Shown in pieces: positions 21,001 through 36,000 of a stretch of DNA of 64,000 nt. The position numbers and the translations under genes are program-made. How positions within the stretch are numbered: the first letter of the stretch is position 1; each line of letters opens with the position of its first letter. Source of the stretch: Saxidomus purpurata (Eukaryota; Mollusca; Bivalvia; Venerida; Veneridae); contig JAFMSR010000002.1 in NCBI GenBank assembly GCA_022818135.1, positions 59,387,740 to 59,451,739 of the forward strand. Direction: 5' to 3'. Under the pieces are notes generated by a model. That model saw only the letters and a list, made by a program, of their open reading frames with translations. It was not told the DNA's origin and made no database searches.

Positions 21001-24000
21001 GAAAGTAAATACATACCTGTTCAATATAACATGAAAATTATCGTTGAACTATATGTAAAGAAGAACATGCGTCAAAGCTATACATGAATTTAAATTGTGT
21101 ATGAATGTACACATGTAAAAAATTATATTTCTTATTGTACACTTATTCATGTTGTCAAATATCAATTAGTTTAGTTTGTTTAGATGCTTCCTGTTATATT
21201 GGTAAACTTTCTTAATTCATCACAACACGAACATTTAAACACGGTATAAAAAATTACCCGCTAGACTATTACAAAATTTGCATATGCCTCTCCACATGAT
21301 GTTTTATTGTACCTTCCAACTTGTTTTCTAATCTTTGAAATGAACACCGTAAGTAAGATACTATTGAAGTTTAAAATCTGAAAATGTTATACATGATCTG
21401 ACTCTGGCGGATTCCTGTTACTCAGATTTCTTTAATCTTTGTATGTATAAATATGTTAGTTCTCAAACACCAAGCAGTTTCAATACATTTTTGACTGATT
21501 TATACCAAATGCTTGGACCTCAGACTTTTTTCCAAGATATAACAATATAATCTACCAGAAGTTTATATATGTTCTTAATACAAAATGGGTGTATTTGTTT
21601 TGTTCACATTATATTCTAACAAGTATTGACTGACATTAACAAATCAACTAGTAATTGACAGAGAACGACCTGGTTCCCCGTATGTGTTATCATTTATAGA
21701 GTCTGTTTTCTTACACCTAGCAGCTGTTTACAATATTGCAAAGGAATTGCATCTCTTTAACTATCATTCCACATCATTGTAATTTAAAACCTTACTTAAA
21801 AATTGAAACAATGAACTTAATAGATCCAAAACGTTTATTCAATTTATTTTTGTTAATTATAGTGTCATTTGCAAAAAAAGGCAGCGGAACATTTCAGTAC
21901 CAACTTTTTCAAATAATTAAGATCAAACTCCTAACCACCTAACTTCTCTTTATCATTTAAATACATTGATAATAAAAAGGCGATAATAATTCACCTTGAC
22001 GGACACCTAAATTAATCTCAACTTAATGCATAACTTGACTGTATTTAATGTTCGATCTAACAGTCAAACACATATATCTAGTAATGTCTGGTATTTTTTC
22101 TCAGTTTAGTACCTACTTTCAATAACTTGTACTACATTGTATATCATGTCTTACTATATAGTATCAAACAATATAGTAAAATCAACAAATGCTGCATATA
22201 ATTTTTATCAATAATTTAGTGCCAAGAAGCACAAGAATCAACTGTATTCACAAATTTTATTTACACTGATGGAGCTACTATGAAATCATGATGCATTTCT
22301 ACACATTAATTTTAGCGTTTTACACATTATATATGAAAACATTATCATTTTTTCATAAAACAACTTTTAATTCAAATTTTCGGCAATATTGCCTTTTCAC
22401 ACTTGTAGACAAATTTCTGAAAAAGGCGATATTTTTGAAAGTTTGAATTAAAGAGTTGTTTTAAATACACAAAACAGTTATAATTATTATTCTGAGGAAT
22501 ATTGAAAGCATTTATCGTATAATTACTTTCCTCAATTTATATTACAAGTATCATCAAATTAGTACATGTGTTTATCTATATAAGCGTATTCCAAGTATAG
22601 CAAACACGTTCACATAAATAATAAAATATTGACATAATTAAGATACATGTATATGGCCATTCCATACACATTTGTGTAATTAGAAGAGACTTCAGCCATT
22701 TAAGTTAAATTTTATTTACAACAAAAACGTTCGATGGGTTAGTGCCCGCATACAACAACTTCAAGAGGAACATAATAAACTGGATTTATTGTGTAATAAT
22801 TTGGGGATCATTTTTATAACATTAAATCATTATCAAATACAAATTTAATTCTCTAATTCACAACTTTCAGAGAAAAACACACGAAACATTTTCAGGTTAT
22901 ATAGAATATTTAAGAAAAAATCTGCTCCACACAAGGGCCTCAATTCTAAAAAATGATCATTTCTTTACGCGCTTTTGTTAGTGATCGTTGAATTGAACAT
23001 TTTGTACAAGACTTAATCAAATTCTGACAACCAATTCCAGCGAGCAAGAACTTTAAGTGTCCGTATACAATATATTAGGAAAACAGTCCCACTTCTGGTG
23101 GTATAAATTTTCTTTAAGCTATTTTGGTACTGACGAACCATCAGTTGGTTAGTATGCCAATTAAAATTAAGCTCTGACAACTGGTTTTCAGAGAACAAAA
23201 CATTTAAGTTTGTGTATAGCATATGTACGAAAAATGTTCAACGGTTAAAAGTCATTGAGGCAATCACATCGCATTTCTTTACAGTAGTTCAGAGTTTTAT
23301 TCAAATACACAATACGTCTCTGATAGGGCTTCAGACGGACGAAATGACTGATGAACGAATAGACAATGCCAAAACTATATTGCGGGAGATAAAAACAAAA
23401 TCCAGTCATATAGTGGCAATTAAAAACATAAAACATTAAAATCTGAAGCAAAGAATAGTGAAAGGAAATAAAGTTACCGACCCCGACCAGACGTAGAATC
23501 TTATTCTTGTAGAACATGAAACTACTAAAAGGGAACAAATGTAAATACATGTAAAGTTATATATCACGCATTCAGAAAAGAACTGCACCATTAGCACAAT
23601 GCCAATGAATGGCTGACTTCTATTAGCACACAGCAAACTAAACCTGCTTTTTTACTGATATTTGAAATCATTTCGTTCCATTTTTGTTGCACTAGCGACT
23701 GTCTTATGACCGTAAATAATATCAAAAACACAATGCTCTTCCTCAACTTCACTACATAAAAGGACAGCAGCGTTCCGCTAAATTCAACTTCAGACATTTT
23801 TATGCTACATGAAATTGTACATCCAAAGTTGGCATTGGACTTAAAAGTGTTTTAAAGGAACAAGCACTCGGAAAATTACCCATAATTAAATAATATATAT
23901 TATTAGTACTTATGAACTCATTCAGCCATTGCAAGTACAAATGTATTTAATTATCAACATCTTGCGCTTATTTCACTAAAAGCATTTGGCGCGTACTCTT

Positions 24001-27000
24001 TGCCCAAAATGCAACATATTTTCAGATGGGTCGTACTTGATTAAATTCATACTTTTTGTTGTCTACAAACTTCCGTACTATAGTGTTTCTTGTCGCTCGT
24101 TTGCAATTTTGATTTTATTCTATTTCGTCTCATATATATATTAAAAAGATATTGTTTTAGTCAGCACTCACTTTTGAAATCATATATACATTGCATGTGC
24201 AGCTCAAGCTAATGTTGACATATAATTAGTCCATTTGTGAAACTTGAGAAACCTTGAACGCTCTTTTCAATCACGTATTGACTTATAGAGTTTTAGAAGG
24301 AACTCGTCTTCTAAATTGTTTCCATAAACAAGTAGAAACATTTTACAAGTACTGGCACGATTATTATTAATATTATGATATACTTTTAATAACTATATTG
24401 GCAGTCCACGAGACAGTTTCTCTGTGCTTAAAGTCTCTGCTGGGATATATTATCTACTCAGCAGTCAATGGCGGAACTTGACAGCGCATGGCTGAACTTG
24501 ACAGCGCATTCTTTCATCAATTCTATCGTCGTGAGATTCTGGCCTTGAATTCTTTGAATCGTAGATTTTGAGTTTTTTGCGTAGTCATTCCCCGCTTAAA
24601 TTGATACAAATGAGAAATGATTTAAATGCATTGTTCTTTGCGTCATTTTGCTACAGGCATATAGACACATTTTGTGATAATTACGTGGTATACATGACAG
24701 CATCACTGTGTCTGACTGTAGTTTTAATCGTGTTAGAAGAGGCGACGATCGACCCACACGAATACTGCAGAATTTATTGAATAACAAAATAATTAGTGTA
24801 AACCTTTTTCAAATTTTGTTGTTTATACGACCAGTGATTTTTTCATATTGCGCATTTGCATATCCAGCAGAAGGCCATAACGATCTTAGATATACTTAGT
24901 TATTGTTTTCATGCGTTTGTCCAGCACGCCGCTTGATTGACTTTGAGCCACAGTTTATTTTTCCGTATATATACATGTATGTACATGAAAAACGAGTATG
25001 TTAAAAGGGAAACACGCGCTTTAAATGCACCATTTAAGTTTTAAAGAATAACAACGGTATATACTGATACAATGAATATATTTTCATTTAGAATCTTGTT
25101 AGTTTATCAATTTAATTGTTGTGGCAATCATTTGAAATGTTTTAGAGAAAACAGCACTTTATCCTTATATTTTCATAAAGGCAGTTTAAGTGAAACAGAA
25201 GACCTGATTGGCGAAATTCAATATATGCGATACCAAACATATACATTTAAAACAATATGATATTAGATGTACGAATTCGAAGTAAATGGTCATTTTAGGA
25301 AATGATATATGATATTGTAAGCAATGATATAGCAGTACTAATACTCACAGCCGCTCGTAGGTTTCCGGAAATATTATCGTCACTTTCCGTACAGGTGTGT
25401 TATTTTGAGAACTTTATGGGTTTACGGACAGGTAACCACTCGGTATTTTCCGTCAACAATTATCCAATTTGTATAAGCTGACGAATAATATTCTAATGTT
25501 AAATCGTCAATCAATGGGACCTTTAAATACGAAAGAAAGACATAGATCAACATTATTTTTGAATAATTGAACACAGTTCTATCATTCTATCAGTCAAGTA
25601 ATTATTCTATATTATAAGTGAATTTAAAATGATATAGGGTATTATAACGTACATACCAATAGTTCGTGCGAATTTGTTATCACTAGGTTTGGGTCATAGA
25701 AAGCTGTGTTCAGGTCACCGTTGAAATGTAGGTTTTCCTGAAAAAAGATTTCCCATGAGGAAGTTTAGACAAACTAAGAATAGTAAGATGATAATGTCGC
25801 CCACAAATATAGCAAAGCAAATGCTTTATTAGTCCCAAATGCAAATACATTTTATCATTTGACATTTTAAATGTGGTCCACCTTTTCTGACTTAATATTT
25901 TGGGTTTCCCAGGTTTATTAAGTGGTTTTAAACTTGCAGCGATTTGAGCGAGGATCCTTTTAGGGCATGAAAACCATGTACATGTACATTAAAGAAATTA
26001 TATAAAAAAGGGTAATGGTACTGTACTAAAGTAATATTCTCATATGTCAATAACCAAAAGACGATGTCGTAAACTCATATTTCTTTACGATCTCAGATGT
26101 GATGTGCGCTGCCAGCAGCAAGCTGCAAGCGGCACTTTACGGTACTTTAAAACAATACATTTAGTAAAACATGGCCATGATTTTTGCAGGCCAATGTTCA
26201 ACGAGCAAACCAAGTGCTTATAGTGGTTTCTAGAGGACATGCTTTTAAAGGCTTTTAACTTGTATAATTGTCCAATATTTAAAGAATTGTAAAAAGGCAT
26301 ATAAATAGATAGGCGAAGCATAGATATAAAAATACAAGACAATATTCCCCTCACACTAAATAAGATACTCTAACATGAATGAAAATCTAAGATGTACCGG
26401 ATGGCATGGACCTGTCAGTGTGAAAATTCACTTACACTTGTCTTCACACGTGTATACAAACTTCATGCATTATTGTACATATTAAGATACGGTACTACTA
26501 TTTATTTTACTGGCACCCCGTCCCCCCCCTCACCCACCCACACCCCCGAAAAAACGTCTCACGTTTAGCCTCCGTTCATATTGTTGATTACATTTTAACT
26601 TTGGGTTTTACAAATTAATGAAACACCCATATAACCAACAAAGACGTATTACCGATAAAATTGAATAGTTATAACTGCACAAGAAAGTATTCCCAACGTT
26701 GCTTTTTCGAAAGTGCATGCCATAAGCATTGCGTTGTATTTTTTCAATGGTATTGCCGCTATTGCGAAAAATAACACACATTCCTGACGACGTGAATACG
26801 AAAATAAGGCATGCGTGATAACTGGTTTCAGGTAAACATAACATATCCCTTTCATTAATCTATCAGTAAATGCATCAAATCAAAGAAAATTTGGGGCTTT
26901 AAGTGAAAAACAGAAGTTATACGAAATAAAATGTGTTAATAAAGGCGAATTCTAATATGAAATTATTTTCTTAAAATCCAGCGAAGGTGGAACATACTCC

Positions 27001-30000
27001 ATCAAGCTAATCTTTACAAAAAAATCAATATGGTCTTTTGAAATGTGAAGAACAGTGTTTAGTGATTTCATAATTACTACTCTATAAAAACAGTTGTGTC
27101 AATTTTAGCACCAGCTACTGGCATGTTTCAAACAATTAGAATTACGTTTTTCTTTTAGAAAAGTGCTAGGTCATTACTGATCTGCTTGCAACATCATAGA
27201 AGAATATTTAATGAGGAACAATATCTCCTCCTACCCCAAACATTTCCAGGGGTTGTAAGTACTTCTTTGTTTCATATAAGTTACTGCAGTTTTGCGGTCA
27301 ACCCTCGATTTTATTGATCAATGTTTGTGTGTGAAGTAGTGTCGAGGAGATTTTGCGAAGCTGCTCAACACAATGGTTTTGGTTTCAAACCCATGGTGTA
27401 GTTGGGGTCACAATTTATCTACATGCAGCACAAACCGGTGAAATGTTTCGTGTTACTGGAGCTAAACATAACAGTTATGACCCGAAACTAAACTTTAATT
27501 TTATATGGGCATTAGAAAGATCGGTAAAACTGACGAAGATTTGAAATAAGGTTGCTACTTGGAATGACAATTTCTCACAATTTTATGTTACGATAAAAGT
27601 AAAACAGTTATAATACAGGCATACACATTACAAGACCTCTCAAATACGGTATTATAGTAAACAGTTATTCTGGTGTTGTTTTTCTATTGTTTTCCATACA
27701 TGTATCTTTTTTCACTTTTTCATGGTACTGAAAAAGAATGTAGATAAGATTCCACAAAATAGTGCTTTTAAAGGACGTGCAGTTGGGAAATGTAAAATTG
27801 TGAACAATTCATTGTGCTCGATATTATACAATATTTTTGTCAGAACTCTCTGAAATATGCCTCTCAAAGGACCGTTTAAACATCTGTGTACTCCTAGCCA
27901 GTTAGATGTACCGTATTTGGGACTGCCTCATAGCTAACAATTGGATGTATTGTCATTTAGAATCGTCTAAGAGTAATCCAGGAAAAAAAACAGGGGAGTT
28001 TTTGGCAAAGATTTGAGCTCTAAAATCAATAATTATGTAATGCCCTGGTCTTAAATGGACGTTCTTATGTATTTAAAGTCAATTTAACCTCAGCAAGCTG
28101 GTTTCGCCGTACATCATAGTTTCTTAGCCAGATACTACGGAATTAAATTTATCTATTAAAACTTGTACATGTCTAAGATGTCATTAAATTCTAATCTAAA
28201 ATGTATGTCTGCCGACTGCACATCGGAACTGTCGGTACAATTCTGTGCAATATCCAGGTTCTCAACCCCTCTGAGAGAACATTTCCACGCGCACACCTTC
28301 ACATTAATTCAATTTACACTTCTTCGTGCCTTAGTGGGCACAAAGATGCCACGGCGTTCCCAGGGCAATCAACGAAGCTTCATTCCGGAGCAATCTCGCA
28401 AAATCTATCTAGGGGTTAAAAGTCAAAATCTGTACGACAAAATTGGATTTGTGAACCAAATTTAAGCACATCATTGTTCCTAATCAACGTAATTAACCTA
28501 ACTAATATTGTTAGGGAAATTACATTTCAATATGCGTTAGCTGTGCCGTATTTCTCTCTCCACTTTTCCAGGGTTTCACCGGTGAAAGTGTACACAAATA
28601 CGTTTTAAATTGACGATTCTTACGCGGATGTCTTAAAAGGAACATGCACCATTCTGTTTAAATCAAATTACATTAATTAAACCAAGGTATTGATTTGACT
28701 ATAATTATATTAATCAGTCGGGAACGTACAGAATTAAACATGTTTTCCTGTAAGTTGAGATTTCAGTATTTAATTGATCTACTTTTAAGTGAATTTTTGG
28801 AGTATCTTGGTCGTGTTAGAAAGAATAGGTGCTGTAGATTTTTTTTCTGAATTCTTTTCTTAATTTGTAACATTTTCTAAATTTTTTAATCAAATTTAAA
28901 TCTTAAGTCTTGCGCAGACGACATATTAATCTGAAATAGGCAGATATGATTATTAGATAAAGACGTAGATGAGTATATCCGAAAGAAGCAAATGTGTTTT
29001 GTACTTATATATCTATTAGAGAACTTGTGAAGTTTTGCTATATTTGGTAAAAGCGCTATTAAATATATTAAATTGTAGGTTTTCATTTTAATAAGTCACC
29101 TTCTTGCCTTGTACTAAGGCCATATTTTGTTTAATTAGACGCAAGATATCTATTAGATAAAGAACTGGATTTGATCTTACATCGAATTGTAATATATAAA
29201 TTACTCTTATATAATTTGCCACACTGTTTTATTTTGAGAAAATACGTACAGCAGATATTGCAAATTTGCTTTTTAGTGTCAAAAGTCTTTACACGACTGA
29301 ACCCGAGGCGAGGTTTCTGAAGTGCAAAATGCCTGCATGTTTTTGTCAAGTCCTATAACATATAGAAAGGATGGTCAATGCGGGGCAGGAGGGTCATTGA
29401 TTCTTATTACAACAGTTCCATCAAATCCACTGTCGGCAAAATTTCAGATTTTCAGGTTTTCAAGTTGTATAATGCTCGCAAAACATCGAAATTGTTCTAC
29501 CATTCAAATTCAAATTCAAGTTCAAAGACTTGACAAAAGGTACTTGCGTCCCTTTAAACGGAAAGTTCCTGGTTTGACCCGGATTAGAGTCATGTCTATT
29601 TTGAATACAGTTTAAATATATTTAGTTTTTTTAACGCATGTAATAAAGTATGCATGTGTCGTGACGGCAAACATTATCATACGATTATATGATTATAAAA
29701 CTTTTACTGTACTTGCGATAAAATGTGTAGAAACGTATATCTAAAATAATTTTTGATTTTGTTCGAGACTGTATATAAAGTATAATAATGATAAATCTGT
29801 GATCAATTGACGTATAAACAATGTTTACGTATGCCTTTATTTCCTATTTATGGCGTTTCTTCACGAAGAAGTGTTCACGGGAAGTCACTCACAGTCTTGC
29901 AGTATCATAGAGAAATATCCTGCGCTTTATATATATTTCACTTTCGGTTAAAAAATCAAGGTTAAGAATGAATTTTTGTTAAAATAACGGCAAATTTACC

Positions 30001-33000
30001 GGTAAGACATTTTTCTTCGTTTTATTAGACCTACAAGTAATTATAGCATCCTATAAGTGATCACTGGCCTTTAAGGATTATGCTATCGAACCGACGGAAA
30101 CCGAAGTACCTCAAAACTTCTTTGTCCAGCTATCTTTAAACGCGATCCATTATTTCCTTATAAAAGCATATTCCTATTAAGAAGTCTTAATGATAAAATA
30201 ATAATATAATAAGTTAAATGATACTAAGTATTCATTTAAAGTTCATCCTTCATTCGGATCTCCTCTATCACGTTGAAGTGCGAGAATCACGGCTTTTACG
30301 ATAATAGCTTTATGAATAATTTCATTTACGGAACAATTGGGTCTCTTCAAGTGTTATGCTTTAAAGGACGCCAGATATTACTGTGTTTTCAAGAGGACAA
30401 GTTGAGACAGCAATCCAGTCGCGGATTGGAAAGTATCCTCTCTCATATGGACTGTAAGCAGATTTTAGACTCATCCTGTCATAAAAGGATTCATCTGAAT
30501 AGGGATTTAAACAGGAGACAGAATTGAAACGCAGACGACATATTTATATGAAGCAAACGAAAAGTTCTTGCCACGAAGTTTGTTATAGTTAAAATGTATA
30601 TAATTATTTTTACTTAACTTGCAAAACTAATTTCTTAATTTTGCTAATTAATTTTATCTGATGTTTTCTGAAAAGTTTTGACTCATACTTTAAATAGAAT
30701 CTATGTCACGTTTATTAATCACACACAGTATATATGAATAATTTACAAGCGTGAAGAAGAATGCTTCTTGTGTAACTGGTATCACTATATCAAAGAGTTA
30801 TATTTTTATATGTAACGGTAGTTTGCATCAGTTCAACGTGGTATATAATTGCAAAAGAACGCTGCAGTCATTTGAAAATAAGGAAGGTAACAAATTTGTC
30901 TGGGGGAATTACATTGACACGACCCAACTTGTAAAAACTTAATAAACTAACTCTGCTGAAGGCAGTTCTACACACATGCAGGTTTCATTTCATACACCAT
31001 AAAAGTCTGGTTTACACGGTCCACTGAATGTAAGTTTAAATCTTTCCCTGACATACACGGATGTTCCCATGTGTTCTTCAGGCGCTGATAGATGAGTTTG
31101 TGCTTGCCGTAGATCAAGAGATTGAACGTTCAGCTTGTGGTAGACCGTCTGTCACCTTAGTAACCATAAAGTGATAGAATAAAACAAATATTTTTGTTAA
31201 TGCAGAGATGTAGAAATGATGATTTTGGATTTTTACAGAGTTCTGTTGCAGTGAGCGTTAATGGTTCATGTTTAGTGTATATATTCATTTCAAGGGTTAT
31301 ACACATTGCATGAATTGTTGTTCGAATTTAAACTACATTTTACTGTAGGTCGTGCCCTTTGTACTTTCAGAAACTATTTGGACGTTTTAGAGAGTTAAAG
31401 TCAGACTTAATAGCAGATGTATCATTCGTCATTCTAAAATATTTAAACCTTTTGACTCTTTGACTTGTTTACACTGGTAGGTAAGTCTTCGCCTGATCCA
31501 TTACTCCTGGTTTAGACCACTCCTGACTTGACGTTGTTATTTTGGCTGGAATACAAATATAGATTTGCAAGAAACTACAGCAATAAAATTTGCCGTCGTT
31601 AAGTTTATCTGTGGGTCTTCAACTACTGTGACTGTCCTTTTATACTAAGCACCTCTTAACGGGTATACAACACATATTACTGAATTTTGCATCTGCCAAG
31701 ATTGGTGTATATCACCCATACTTCCTTGTTAATCTCGATCGTACATTATAGTAAATCTTGTCCATACATCTACAATGACTTTGCTGTACATACTTCATTG
31801 TCAATCTTATCCATTTCTCCCCGTAAAACTCGTAAACACTTCTTTGTAGATATATTCCATACCTTCATTGTATATCTCATCCCTCACTGAAAACGTCGTT
31901 CTTACCTCTTTGTAGGTCTCGTCAGTATGTCACTGAAAAACATCGTTCATACCTTATTGCAAACGTCAACCAAATTCTCTTTGTAAATATCGTTTAAACT
32001 GCTTTGCAGGTATTGTACAAATCATACTGCAACTTCGTTCATGGTGCAAATTTCGCCCATCTGATTGTCGTCCATACTTCATTATAAATCTTTTTATAAA
32101 CTTTTTTGCCCACATCTCTTTCAAACCTTAATGTAAAATGGATCGTCCATGTCTCAGTCATTGTTAATTAATATTTAAAAGCATTGCTGCTTTTTGACCG
32201 GCCCCTTTAGACGACATATACTAAATAAGTCAAGATGTATAAATGCTCCACTGTTTTGCTGACGTGGTTTGGCTGGTTCTAGACATTTCTTGTTTCCAGA
32301 AATATGTAATATACAGCATTGTCAAAATCATTTGCATCGGATTCTTAATGCAGACTGAAAACTCGCATGTCAAATATAAATATAAATTACATATCCGAGG
32401 GAATATAACTAATGCTAAGAAATATATTTTATATACTAATTCAGTATATTAGAAAGGATTTATTTCATCTCAAAACTAAAAGCAAGAAGCCAGAAAAATG
32501 AACCATTCCATCTTTAAAACGTCTAACATGGAGTTTTATAACCGCTTCCATTTGAGAAAATTTGATTTTAGTGGATCCTGTAAATTGAATTACGCGCTGA
32601 TTTTCAAACTTTTATCGAATTTCACGCGCTTTTCGGAGTTCTTGCTTTTAAAATGCCATTTCTTTAAAAGGACTCGACAGTTCACTGTTAGCCTTAATCA
32701 AATCAAAATCACATACAAATACAATTATTCAATACAAAATCGCTCTTACACAATTACGAACATTTCCTGGATTATTCGCCAGCCGGTCACTTAGCATTAA
32801 TTACGATCGAGCAATCCCTCTTAATTACAAATAATATGGAATTATATGGCATGAGAATTGATTTTTCCGCCAGGATCATGTGACTGCAAGGCCTGTATCT
32901 TTGTTCAAATTAAGTCATCAATAGAAATGAAATATGATAAAAAATACCCGATTACAATAACACGTGATAAAAATCAAAGAAACTGCGGACACCATGAGAC

Positions 33001-36000
33001 TGAACAATTTTTAAAAGAGATAGTCAGTTATGACCGTATGTCAAAGAAACAGATGGTACATGTAACTGTGTAACCTCAAAACAGTGCACTTAGTTTGTAT
33101 CTTTGAACAAATCTCATGCGAGTTCAGATGTAATAATGTAAATTGTTATCTAGATAAAAATTTATATCTTACAGGATTATGTTTCATGCTAAAATGCTGA
33201 ACTAAACTAAGAACATATTGATTCAGGACCTGTGAATTCAGTGTATGGAAACGTGCAATTCTTCTGTAGAAATCCGCTTGAATCTCCAGTAGATAACATG
33301 TTTCTTCGTGCGACTTATATAAAAGAGAAAATATACAAGCGTCGAGTTTCAATTTGACGCGCACTTTTCCATAGTTTGTTGTCATTTTTGTCCGTAATGA
33401 CTTTTTCCATCTACGTCTACTGATTTTGCAGACCGGAAGTTGACCCAAAGTAAATGTCTTGATTGGATCTGATTGGTTGTTTAATCCATTAATTCCGGAA
33501 ATTGTTGATCGTCGCTACCCACGGAGACACATTAGACTGGTGATAATGCTTACGTATCCCTGCGTAATAAATTTATTTCCTTCCTTTGTTTTCTAATCAC
33601 GAACCTTAATTGGAAATTTATTGTTCTAGTAGAGATCCGCCGGAAGTTATCGCCTCTTTATTCATTTGCGAGATTTCACGATCACTGGACATACACGATA
33701 TTTTGTCATCAAAAACAAATTTCATTTGAGCGGCTAATGGTGTGGACAATTGAACTAAGCTATTGGAACTAATGCGATGTTTAATGGAATTATGGGTAAT
33801 ATTAGGGGCTTTATTGTCTTGTTTAGCTGTCATTAATCGCCATGAAAAATCAGAAACCACAATTTAGTATTTGCAGACATGCACGATATAAGGATGTTGT
33901 GAGCTCTCAGACATAGTTCCCGTCGCCATGATTGTCTGGTTTCTATATAAAAAAAAACAACATTACGGTTAATTTCATCTTCTTTCACTGAAACTACGTG
34001 AAAAAATCACATTAACAATAAACTGACACAGGGCTACGTATTCTTTCTTATATCAAGAGATGTTTATTAACTAATAAATCAAAGCATGAAATTTTAATTC
34101 TTGTGATTTAGTGTTTTGTTTTTGTGTTTATTTCATCTCTTCGTCATTCACATGTCTACCGTATGTTCTGGTATATCATTCAATCTCCACATGAAATCAG
34201 TCACTCGCAGTTTATACATGCACTCTGAAGGCATACCAATTAGACATATTTCGGTTATGTCAATTGCCGAAAGAAATAAGTTTTGCATTTTGCGTCGAAG
34301 CAAATGACTTATTATATAAATCGTAATTTGGAAAGAGAATTTCCCATAATATTACCCTTACCTTATTTGGTAGTTTTAATTTGTTTTGCCTTTTACTCTT
34401 GTGTATATATATGTACACAGTTGCTACATTGCAATACGGGCGTTGGGATGGGTTACTTTAGTATCCTGGCAACTGGTGTAAGATAAACGCCTTCATTTGC
34501 TGAACCAGGTACTTGACACTTCATTATGCATTCGTTTATACGCATTGGAGAAGGTTACAAGAAGCCGAAAAAACAGTGTAATAAACATGTACAATTGTAT
34601 ATTGTTTTATTTCGAAAAATTTGCCTAAGAAATGAGTTCTTCAGGAAATTAGAGGGATGATTATCAGCAGTGTGGGTGATATATGTATGCCGGAACTACT
34701 TTTTTCAGTGGTGTATACACATACTCAGAGATGTCTTAATTTACTTTTTGTTTTAATAGTTAGCATAAGTAAATGCGGAATATATCTAAACGAAAAGTGG
34801 TACAATAATAAACAAATATCATCTATATAGGTAATATAATTGTTTATATACTTCGGGTGCACAATGATTACCTTTTCGTTTATAAGTTTTGGAGTTCACA
34901 GTGAAATCAAACTGTTAATGGCTATGGCTTATCGTACAGCTAGCTATGGCTGATGCAATACACCCAACGAATGCGCAGGCGCACATAAGCAGTTTATAAA
35001 CTACTAATTTACTTACATTTCAGTTGCTGGCTATGGATTACACAGTGAACTCCATGACGACGCATTTGCCCGACGTAAACAAAGGAGGAACAGGACGACA
35101 TTCACCTTGCAACAGGTATTGTGCCCAAGACCCAGATACATTTTGTACCTGCAGGCTGAATTAAGAAAGTCTATAAGTATTGATGCAGTGCTGTACGTGA
35201 CAGAGCAGTTGTATGCAATATATGCATTGTCTTTGATATAGTATCTAGTAAATACACTTATTAGGACAAATTGATAGGTCTAACACAGGATTCCAACTTA
35301 CCGATCTAGCCAAAACACTTAGAAATAAGAGTTTACTGTTTCTCATGTATTGTATCTTCGAATTCATCAAATGATATCCTCTTATTCAATAATATAAGAA
35401 GCTATTCTCAATGTTTGTGAGTACATTATTATATTAAGTACTTCAGTGACTATTTTGAACAAAGTTAAAGACAAATTGTACGATGCTTTATACGTTTTAG
35501 CTGGAAGAACTCGAGAAGGCTTTTGCACAAACTCATTATCCAGACGTGTTCACAAGAGAGGACCTCGCCATGAGGATAAACTTAACTGAGGCCCGAGTGC
35601 AGGTAAAACTTAACATAATTTTAATGGGGTTCAGTGTTTTTTAGTAAAATGTAATGAAGAGAAGGATTTGAAACTTGTTTACGATGTACAAAGTGCGCCA
35701 TTGATTAACGTAAGTCAAATCACTCGAAGGCTGTTCTTAGATGCACAAGGGTTTTCTTACGAAATAGATTTTACTTTTGACTGTTTTACCGGTTAGTATA
35801 TCACGGTGTGGAGTTTAGATGCGCAGTAATGTAATCACGAAGGTCGAAGGTGATTATTTAAATGTTGAATTATTTTATCATGCAAAAGCTGAGTGACTTT
35901 CCATGTCGTTAGATAACGCGGAAGTAGCGTTTTATTAATTGTATTTTTTGTAAAACTGAAATGTTTTGTATTATTTGTCGTTCGGATATAAAAGTATTAC

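Larger units (their letters stand above)
18099..35023 (+). other. Drgx intron 1 (16.9 kb)
   Basis: Long intron between consensus borders (GTAAGT...TTTCAG). I see no coding exon or intact mobile element in it. It holds a 51-bp minisatellite (20755-21037), a 106-bp palindrome (22357-22462), a degenerate minisatellite (31690-32150) and repeat-poor stretches with dense TAAT sites (about 32490-32870, 33430-33880, and less clearly 19740-19930). Many 60-100 codon open frames occur on both strands, overlap one another and resemble nothing, so I treat them as chance. Confidence 0.8.

Noticed and set aside
20806..21087. 93-residue repeat protein
   Set aside because: It is the open frame of a 51-bp minisatellite without splice or promoter context.
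23013..23797. Cluster of overlapping 65-100 codon frames on both strands in Drgx intron 1
   Set aside because: They overlap one another on opposite strands, lack domains and have the composition of noncoding AT-rich DNA.
28163..28465. 100-residue plus-strand frame
   Set aside because: No domain, no exon borders; a second overlapping frame in the same strand is equally open.
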